NCBI GenBank assembly: GCA_946482545.1
Contig: CAMLRX010000149.1
Span: 1 to 11,942, forward strand
Length of the DNA stretch: 11,942 bases
Direction: 5' to 3'
From: an uncultured Flavihumibacter sp.
GTDB taxonomy: Bacteria > Bacteroidota > Bacteroidia > Chitinophagales > Chitinophagaceae
The notes under the pieces were generated by a model, which did no database searches, was not told the DNA's origin, and worked only from the letters and a program-made list of their open reading frames with translations. Positions 6,832-11,942 of the stretch are shown here, piece by piece. Within the stretch, counting starts at the first letter, position 1, and every line of letters begins with the position of its first letter. The position numbers were made by a program, and so were the translations under genes.

Positions 6832-8430
6832 TTATTTCACCCATTGTTCTCCATTCTTATACGCTTTACTATAATCGCTCTGCCATAGATCGTAGCGTTT
6901 GTACATGGCAGGTAGTTTCTGATTGAATTTTTCCCAGCTTTTTGCTGCTTTCGGCGACCATAAGGCTTCGGCTAAAGCGCTCATTCTCGGGAAGATCATG
7001 TACTCCACCTTGGAAGGGTAACGCATGTATTCGGTCCATACATTGCCTTGTGCACCCAGTACATACTTCGCTTCTTCCGCAGTAAGCGCAGCGGGTAAAG
7101 GATCGTAGCCGTATACTTTTTCAAGCGGAAGGTAACCGCCGATGGTAACGGAGTCTTCTTTTTTCGACTGGCTATGGTCGATATAACAATGACTGTTCGG
7201 CGTCATGATCACGTTGTGTTTTTGCTTCGCCGCTTCGATGCCGCCTTTTTCGCCTCTCCAGCTCATGACGGTGGCGTTGGGTGCGAGCCCGCCTTCCAGA
7301 ATTTCATCCCAGCCTATGATCTGACGGCCTTTGCTGTTGAGGTGCTTTTCGATACGACGGATGAAATAACTCTGCAGTTCATGTTCATCTTTCAGGTTTT
7401 CATCTTTGATGCGTTTCTGGCAATTGGGGCAGGTTTCCCATCTTTTTTTAGGGCATTCATCTCCCCCGATATGGATATAAGTGGAAGGAAACAGCGTGAT
7501 TACCTCATCCAACACATTTTGGAGGAAAGCGAAAGTATTTTCTTTGCCGGCGCAGAAAACATCGTCGAATACGCCCCAGGTCTGTGCAACGGCATACGGT
7601 CCTCCGGTACAACCCAGTTCAGGATAAGAAGTGAGTGCGGCCAGCGCATGACCAGGCAGTTCGATCTCCGGGATAATCGTGATGTGGCGTGCTGTGGCAT
7701 AACGTACCACCTCGCGGATTTCATCCTGCGTATAATAGCCACCGTAACGTTGGTTGTCGTTGCCCGTTCCCGGATAACGGCCAATGATGGTGCCATTGCG
7801 GAAACCGCCAACTTCCGTTAGTTTCGGGTATTTTTTGATCTCTATCCGCCAGCCCTGATCTTCCGTGAGGTGCCAGTGGAAATAGTTCATTTTGTGCAGC
7901 GCGATGTAGTCGATGTATTGCTTTACAAAATCCACCGGAAAGAAGTGACGGCCCACATCGAGGTGCATGCCGCGGTAAGCGAAACGGGGATAGTCTTCCA
8001 CCTGCGCAGCGGGTATGGTGAGGGCAACACCTTTATCAACAGGAAGCAGTTGAATCAATGTCTGGATTCCATAGAATACCCCTGCCAGGTCTTTCCCTTT
8101 AATGGTGACCGCTTTGGCATCCGATACAAACCTGTATTCCCCCTCTTTCTGCAGGGAGGGATCCAGGTAAAGCAGGATTTTTTTCCCTGCGCCTCCCTTT
8201 TGTGCTTCCGCGCTCACCCCATAATTTTTTTCAAGGTAATCGGTCAGGAACGCTGCACTGCTTTTCAGTTTTTCATCCGCGTAAGCGACAACGGGCTTTT
8301 TACCCAAAACAAATTGTCCTTTCCCGGCAGTGACTTTTACCGGTTCCGGAATAATGTGAATGCCCCCATCCTGGGCAATGGTGGTGAGCGAAGCTGCGAA
8401 CAGCGCAAACGACATTAACGTCTTTTTCAT
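6832..8430 (-). CDS. Secreted GH20 beta-N-acetylhexosaminidase
   Basis: 532 residues. The enzyme removes terminal beta-linked GlcNAc or GalNAc by substrate-assisted catalysis. Residues 1-19 are a Sec signal peptide (cut after TIA), so it is periplasmic or secreted. The N-terminal GH20b-type alpha/beta domain covers about 22-145 (HIIPEPVKVTAGKG; KAVTIKGKDLAGVFYGIQTLIQLL). The catalytic TIM barrel covers about 148-495: RFAYRGMHLDVGRHFFP, MNYFHWHLTEDQGWRIEIKKYPKL, IIPEIELPGHALA, then HIGGDECPKKRWETC with the catalytic pair Asp324-Glu325, and later QGNVWTEY and MSALAEALWS. Three cysteines (326, 334, 337) follow the catalytic pair. Only about 35 residues follow the barrel, so no carbohydrate-binding domain is attached. 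It lies 60 bases downstream of the alpha/beta-hydrolase gene on the same strand, probably in one transcript. Substrates could include chitin oligomers, N-glycan antennae or peptidoglycan fragments; the neighbourhood favours N-glycans, by inference. Confidence 0.96.
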   Translation of the reverse strand: MKKTLMSFALFAASLTTIAQDGGIHIIPEPVKVTAGKGQFVLGKKPVVAYADEKLKSSAAFLTDYLEKNYGVSAEAQKGGAGKKILLYLDPSLQKEGEYRFVSDAKAVTIKGKDLAGVFYGIQTLIQLLPVDKGVALTIPAAQVEDYPRFAYRGMHLDVGRHFFPVDFVKQYIDYIALHKMNYFHWHLTEDQGWRIEIKKYPKLTEVGGFRNGTIIGRYPGTGNDNQRYGGYYTQDEIREVVRYATARHITIIPEIELPGHALAALTSYPELGCTGGPYAVAQTWGVFDDVFCAGKENTFAFLQNVLDEVITLFPSTYIHIGGDECPKKRWETCPNCQKRIKDENLKDEHELQSYFIRRIEKHLNSKGRQIIGWDEILEGGLAPNATVMSWRGEKGGIEAAKQKHNVIMTPNSHCYIDHSQSKKEDSVTIGGYLPLEKVYGYDPLPAALTAEEAKYVLGAQGNVWTEYMRYPSKVEYMIFPRMSALAEALWSPKAAKSWEKFNQKLPAMYKRYDLWQSDYSKAYKNGEQWVK

Positions 8431-8490
8431 CTCTTGTTTTTTTGTTTCTTTTTTGAAAATTAACAGGGGGTATCGTAAGCGTGTGTTTGT

Positions 8491-10374
8491 TTATTTAATG
8501 ATCGGAAGCACGATGTTGGAAGCCGAGGTAGCATTGTGTTCAATGATGATCAGCGAAGGAACGAAATCTTTGTCTGAAGCCTGGTAGATGTTCACGAATT
8601 GCTGCGGGTTCCTGTCAGCGAGGGGAAACCACGAACTTTGTACCTGGATCATCAGGCGGTGTCCTTTTTTAAAAGTGTGCGCCACGTCCGGAAGTTTGAA
8701 CTTCACGGTTTCCGTTTTTCCGGGCGTGAAGGCCGTGGGTTTTTCAAAACTGTTGCGGTATCGACCGCGCATGATTTCTCCCCGTACCAGCATCTGATAG
8801 CCATTCATGATGTAATCTGTTTTTGCCCCTGCTTCCGTAGGCCAGTCTGCCGGGTATTCAAAATTATCGGGGAACACGTCAATCAGTTTTACCACGAAAT
8901 CCGCATCAGTGGTGGATATTTTCACTTTCAGATCGGCGGTTACCGGGCCACCCAGGGTAAGGTCTTCGGTAAGAGGTTCGGTTTGAAACACGAGTACATC
9001 CGGGCGACGGGCGGCGAAACGCTGGTCGTCGGTCATGTATTCCCGCGTGCGGCGAAAATGCACATCCTCCGTGTAGGGAACGGGTTTGGAGGGATCACTG
9101 GTGTAAGCGGATGCGCCTGTTGCCGCAGAAGGTTTGGTGAAAGAAAGTTTTCCTCCGGCTGCCAGGTAAACCGGCGTTTCCTGCATGGCGGCGGGTGGCC
9201 AAACGTTTTCTTTCTTCCATTCATTGGCGCCGGTGTAAAAGATAGTGGCTTCTGCCAGATTCGGATCGTTGCCCTTTCCTTTCAGGTGGAAACTGAAGAA
9301 AGGTATTTCGATGTTTTCAGCATACCATTCCGATGTTTTGCTGTGAAAGCGCACATTCCCCAGGGAGCTGCCGTTGCCGCGCGCCCACTGCCCATGGTAC
9401 CAGGGGCCCATCACGAGTTTGTTGCTGGCCGACGGGTTTTGCTTTTCGATGGCTTTGTACAGTTCCCATGCGCCAAAGCAGTCTTCGGCATCAAACAGCC
9501 CGCCTACCACCAGCATGGCTGGTTGAATGTTCTTCATCGCCCTTCTCGCGTCGCGGGCCTGCCACCAGGCATCGTAGTTTGGATGGGCGTACATGTCCTT
9601 CCAGAATTTGATGCTGTCACCCATCAGTTTGGCGAGGTTGGGTAAAGCGCCGGTATTGAGGTAGAAATTATAATTGTCTTTAGTGGGGAACTCAAATCCC
9701 GGAGCGCCCACGGTTGTAGGCTTTGGACGTGGTTTACCGAAGCTGGAATAAAAGCTGAACCCATCCATCGGGAAGAAGGCACCGTTGTGGTGGAAATCAT
9801 CGCCCATGAACCAGTCTGTTACCGGCGCCTGCGGGCTTACCGCTTTTACCGCCGGGTGACCCGAAGCCGCAGCCATACTGGAGTAGAAGCCAGGGTAGGA
9901 GATGCCGAAAACGCCCACTTTGCCATTTGAGGAAGAAAGATTTTTTACCAGCCAATCTACCGTATCATAAGTGTCGCTTGCTTCATCAATATCGGTCTTG
10001 CTTTTTTTGCTGTGGTTGAATGGACGCACATCCACGAAGTCCCCTTCACTCATCCAGCGGCCACGCACATCCTGGGTTACCATAATATAGCCTTCCCGAA
10101 GGTATTCACGGTAGTGGTTGTTGTAGAAAGCTTTGAATTGGTCTGCACCATACGGCGCGCAGGAATAAGGGGTGCGCGTCATCAGGATGGGGTGTTGTTC
10201 CGCGTTGTTTTTCGGAATGTAAATGGAGGTAAACAATTTCACGCCATCCCTCATCGGAATGTATTGTTCCAGTTTGGTGTAATTGTTCCGGAACCAGGCG
10301 GAGTCAATCGTTTGCGCGAATAGAAAGGAGTGCTGCCACCAGGAGAGGAGCAGCAACAGCAAGAGTTTTTTCAT
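8491..10374 (-). CDS. Secreted CocE/NonD alpha/beta-hydrolase, alpha-amino-acid ester hydrolase-like
   Basis: 627 residues from the ATG at 10374. The frame extends upstream to an ATG at 10461, but the inner start gives a clean Sec signal peptide (MKK, seven Leu, cut near LFA-Q), so it is preferred. The alpha/beta-hydrolase domain has IPMRDGVKLFTSIYIP, TQDVRGRWMSEG, the nucleophile elbow GISYPG (Ser159), GLFDAEDCFGAW (Asp295) and GPWYHGQW (His327), forming the triad. A C-terminal jelly-roll domain (about 350-620) is of the X-Pro dipeptidyl-peptidase/CocE type. Beyond the triad, Asp193 (in MGDDFHHNGAF), Glu297 and Asp298 match the acidic cluster which, from memory of alpha-amino-acid ester hydrolases, binds the substrate's alpha-ammonium group; spacing and length agree. 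Such enzymes hydrolyse or transfer alpha-amino acyl groups, including those of ampicillin-type beta-lactams; the natural substrate is unclear. Probable first gene of a unit with GH20, divergent from the glycosylasparaginase gene. Confidence 0.88.
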   Translation of the reverse strand: MKKLLLLLLLSWWQHSFLFAQTIDSAWFRNNYTKLEQYIPMRDGVKLFTSIYIPKNNAEQHPILMTRTPYSCAPYGADQFKAFYNNHYREYLREGYIMVTQDVRGRWMSEGDFVDVRPFNHSKKSKTDIDEASDTYDTVDWLVKNLSSSNGKVGVFGISYPGFYSSMAAASGHPAVKAVSPQAPVTDWFMGDDFHHNGAFFPMDGFSFYSSFGKPRPKPTTVGAPGFEFPTKDNYNFYLNTGALPNLAKLMGDSIKFWKDMYAHPNYDAWWQARDARRAMKNIQPAMLVVGGLFDAEDCFGAWELYKAIEKQNPSASNKLVMGPWYHGQWARGNGSSLGNVRFHSKTSEWYAENIEIPFFSFHLKGKGNDPNLAEATIFYTGANEWKKENVWPPAAMQETPVYLAAGGKLSFTKPSAATGASAYTSDPSKPVPYTEDVHFRRTREYMTDDQRFAARRPDVLVFQTEPLTEDLTLGGPVTADLKVKISTTDADFVVKLIDVFPDNFEYPADWPTEAGAKTDYIMNGYQMLVRGEIMRGRYRNSFEKPTAFTPGKTETVKFKLPDVAHTFKKGHRLMIQVQSSWFPLADRNPQQFVNIYQASDKDFVPSLIIIEHNATSASNIVLPIIK

Positions 10375-10485
10375 TGTATGTGTTTGGTTAAGAAGGAAGA
10401 ACGGAAAAGCACCTGGCGTACTCCGGATTGTAAATGTAAGAAAAACTGATTTGGGGAACATACGGGAAGTTCAGAAATTGCACCA
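10375..10485. promoter_or_regulatory. Divergent intergenic region between hydrolase and glycosylasparaginase genes
   Basis: 111 bases that should hold promoters for both directions. For the minus strand, TACATTTA (10438-10431) fits TAnnTTTG except for the last base, but lacks a TTG at the expected distance. For the plus strand no convincing -7 element was found. No strong palindrome that might be a shared operator was seen. Confidence 0.3.
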
Positions 10486-11511
10486 ATGCAAAACAGGAGA
10501 TTTTTTCTGAAACTATTTTCTGCGGGAAGTCTGGGTACGATTCCCTTTTTGAGTGCAAATGCAGCTTCGCGGGAAAGGAAGCCCGCTAAAGGAAAGGCCA
10601 TTGTAATTTCCACCTGGGATTTCGGGAAAGAAGCGAATGCTGCAGCCTGGAAAACCTTAGGTACCAGGGGCGCTGCGCTGGATGCGGTAGAGCAGGGGGT
10701 ACAAGTTCCTGAAGCGGATCCAACGAACCAAACCGTGGGCCTGGGTGGATTCCCTGACAGGGATGGCAAGGTAACACTCGATGCCTGCATTATGGATCAC
10801 CAACTGAACTGTGGTTCGGTGGCATGTCTGGAAAATATACTGCATCCCATTTCCGTGGCAAGAAGGGTGATGGAAAAAACGCCCCATGTGATGCTGGTGG
10901 GAGAAGGCGCCTTACAGTTTGCGCTGGCACAGGGTTTTGAGCAAACCAACCTGCTTACGCCTGCTTCTGAAAAAGCCTGGAAAGAATGGCTGAAAACATC
11001 AAAGTATGAACCAGTCATCAATATAGAGAATAAGAAAAAGGAAGAAGATCCCAGGCATCTGCCCGGCGGGCCTTACAACCACGATACGATCGGGATGCTC
11101 GCCCTGGATGCCGATGGCAGGATGGCTGGCGCTTGCACCACTTCGGGTGCAGCCTGGAAAATGCACGGCAGGGTAGGCGATTCTCCCATCATAGGGGCAG
11201 GTTTATATGTAGACAATGAGATCGGGGCGGCTACTTCCAGCGGATTGGGGGAAGAAGTGATCCGTACCTGCGGCTCACACCTGGTGGTGGAACTGATGCG
11301 CCAGGGCAATACGCCGGAACAAGCCTGTAGAAAAGCGGTGGAACGCATCGTAAAACGCGATCCCGAAAAAGCGAAGAAACTGCAGGTCGGTTTCCTGGCC
11401 CTGAGCAACCAGGGCACCTACGGCGCTTTCGCCATTCATCCCGGGTTTACTTTTTCCGTGAAGAGCCAACAAACCGAAACCATCATAGCTGCAAAAAGCT
11501 GGTTCAAATAA
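10486..11511 (+). CDS. N4-(beta-N-acetylglucosaminyl)-L-asparaginase (glycosylasparaginase), Tat-exported
   Basis: 341 residues. An N-terminal-nucleophile hydrolase that splits the GlcNAc-Asn bond, the last step in dismantling N-glycoproteins. The start NRRFFLKLFSAGS is a twin-arginine signal, cut near ANA at residue 26, so export of a folded periplasmic enzyme is expected. The catalytic Thr201 lies in NHDTIGM; self-cleavage between Asp200 and Thr201 should yield alpha and beta chains. Other family residues are in place: Trp44 and Phe46 (TWDFG), Thr219 (TTSG), Arg229 and Asp232 (HGRVGDSP). Their distances from the nucleophile (18, 28 and 31) match my recollection of the Elizabethkingia (Flavobacterium) meningoseptica enzyme's Thr152, Thr170, Arg180 and Asp183. 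It is therefore better called glycosylasparaginase than isoaspartyl peptidase or type III asparaginase, although those share the fold. cutC follows after 6 bases, suggesting an operon. Confidence 0.95.
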   Translation: MQNRRFFLKLFSAGSLGTIPFLSANAASRERKPAKGKAIVISTWDFGKEANAAAWKTLGTRGAALDAVEQGVQVPEADPTNQTVGLGGFPDRDGKVTLDACIMDHQLNCGSVACLENILHPISVARRVMEKTPHVMLVGEGALQFALAQGFEQTNLLTPASEKAWKEWLKTSKYEPVINIENKKKEEDPRHLPGGPYNHDTIGMLALDADGRMAGACTTSGAAWKMHGRVGDSPIIGAGLYVDNEIGAATSSGLGEEVIRTCGSHLVVELMRQGNTPEQACRKAVERIVKRDPEKAKKLQVGFLALSNQGTYGAFAIHPGFTFSVKSQQTETIIAAKSWFK

Positions 11512-11517
11512 AAGGGT

Positions 11518-11942
11518 ATGCTGAAGCTGGAAGTATGTTGTTATTCCATAGAATCGTGCCTGGTGGCGCAACACAATGGTGCGCACCGTATAGAACTTTG
11601 CGCCGGACCGGCGGAAGGAGGTGTTACGCCATCAGTTGGTGTGATCCGTCGTGCCTTACAATTGTGCAGTATCCCTGTATACCCGATTATTCGTCCGCGG
11701 GGCGGTGATTTTCTGTATTCCGAAGAAGAGTTCAATGTATTGCTTCAGGATGTGGAGGAGGCAAGAAGACTGGGTTGTAAAGGAATCGTTACCGGAATGC
11801 TTACCCCGGATGGGAAAGTGGACATCGCCCGGATGAAAGCCGTAAAAGCCGTTGCGGGGGAGATGGAGCTTACGTTCCACCGCGCGATAGATGTATGCGC
11901 CGATCCTTTCGAGGCCATCAAAGCGTTGATAGAACTGGGGGT
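11518..11942 (+). CDS. cutC: CutC family TIM-barrel protein (3' end outside window)
   Basis: An open frame from ATG 11518 runs to the window end, 141 codons of an expected roughly 240. CutC hallmarks are clear: LEVCCYSIESCLVAQHNGAHRIELC near the start, then GPAEGGVTPS, the strand VYPIIRPRGGDFLYS (about 54-68), GCKGIVTGMLTPDGKVD, and MELTFHRAIDVCADP. It is cytoplasmic, with no signal peptide. AAAGGG ends one base before the ATG; spacing from the preceding stop is only 6 bases, so it is co-transcribed with the glycosylasparaginase. The family was named for copper homeostasis, but in E. coli the copper phenotype was later attributed to MicL, a small RNA made from the cutC locus, leaving the protein's activity open. 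Here its tight link to an N-glycan enzyme suggests a metabolic role instead; this is inference. The family assignment is firm. Confidence 0.93.
   Translation, partial: MLKLEVCCYSIESCLVAQHNGAHRIELCAGPAEGGVTPSVGVIRRALQLCSIPVYPIIRPRGGDFLYSEEEFNVLLQDVEEARRLGCKGIVTGMLTPDGKVDIARMKAVKAVAGEMELTFHRAIDVCADPFEAIKALIELG

Noticed and set aside
8599..9645. Long open frame (348 codons) on the plus strand opposite the amino-ester hydrolase gene
   Set aside because: It lies wholly antisense to a gene with clear catalytic motifs, shows no recognisable domain, and its composition is what codon bias of the opposite strand produces. Similar antisense frames at 2764-3423, 5181-5792 and 7174-7821 were rejected for the same reason.
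10375..10461. Extended 656-residue version of the amino-ester hydrolase starting at the ATG at 10461
   Set aside because: The extra 29 residues precede a perfect Sec signal peptide beginning at 10374 and would bury it; the extension lies where a promoter and leader are expected.

Overview
The window reads as chromosomal DNA of a Bacteroidota bacterium, probably of the Chitinophaga/Chitinophagaceae type. The inference rests on three things: an ECF sigma factor followed by a one-span membrane protein ending in an outer-membrane beta-barrel domain, a lipoprotein with a SprB-like repeat, and several secreted glycan- and peptide-processing enzymes. No phylogenetic calculation was possible. No mobile element, CRISPR array, rRNA or tRNA was seen, and there is no gene-free stretch longer than about 300 bases.

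Layout. (1) Positions 1-2304, minus strand: an apparent three-gene operon, in transcription order an ECF sigma factor with a TTG start, an inner-membrane/beta-barrel hybrid protein overlapping it by 8 bases, and a lipoprotein cut off by the window start. (2) Positions 2470-6752, plus strand: a secreted GH92 alpha-mannosidase, a strong hairpin terminator, then a cytoplasmic alpha-D-phosphohexomutase. A bidirectional terminator at 6776-6813 separates this block from the convergent next one. (3) Positions 6832-10374, minus strand: a secreted alpha/beta-hydrolase with the acidic cluster of alpha-amino-acid ester hydrolases, followed 60 bases downstream by a secreted GH20 beta-N-acetylhexosaminidase. 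(4) Positions 10486-11942, plus strand, divergent from block 3: a glycosylasparaginase with a twin-arginine signal, then 6 bases later cutC, cut off by the window end.

How the genes fit together. GH92 alpha-mannosidase, GH20 hexosaminidase and glycosylasparaginase are three of the enzyme types needed to take an N-linked glycan down to free asparagine: alpha-mannose removal, GlcNAc removal, and cleavage of the GlcNAc-Asn bond. The amino-ester/peptide hydrolase could act on the peptide side, and the phosphohexomutase could feed sugar phosphates into metabolism; both links are inference. No SusC/SusD pair is present, so this is not a classical polysaccharide utilization locus but a loose group of periplasmic enzymes.

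Points most worth a second look: the tight pairing of CutC (a TIM-barrel family of uncertain function) with glycosylasparaginase; the amino-ester-hydrolase signature in a gene that would normally be called only 'CocE/NonD hydrolase'; the topological puzzle of a sigma-linked protein with both an inner-membrane helix and a beta-barrel domain; and CCTTC repeats in the sigma leader that could pair with the sequence next to its TTG start.
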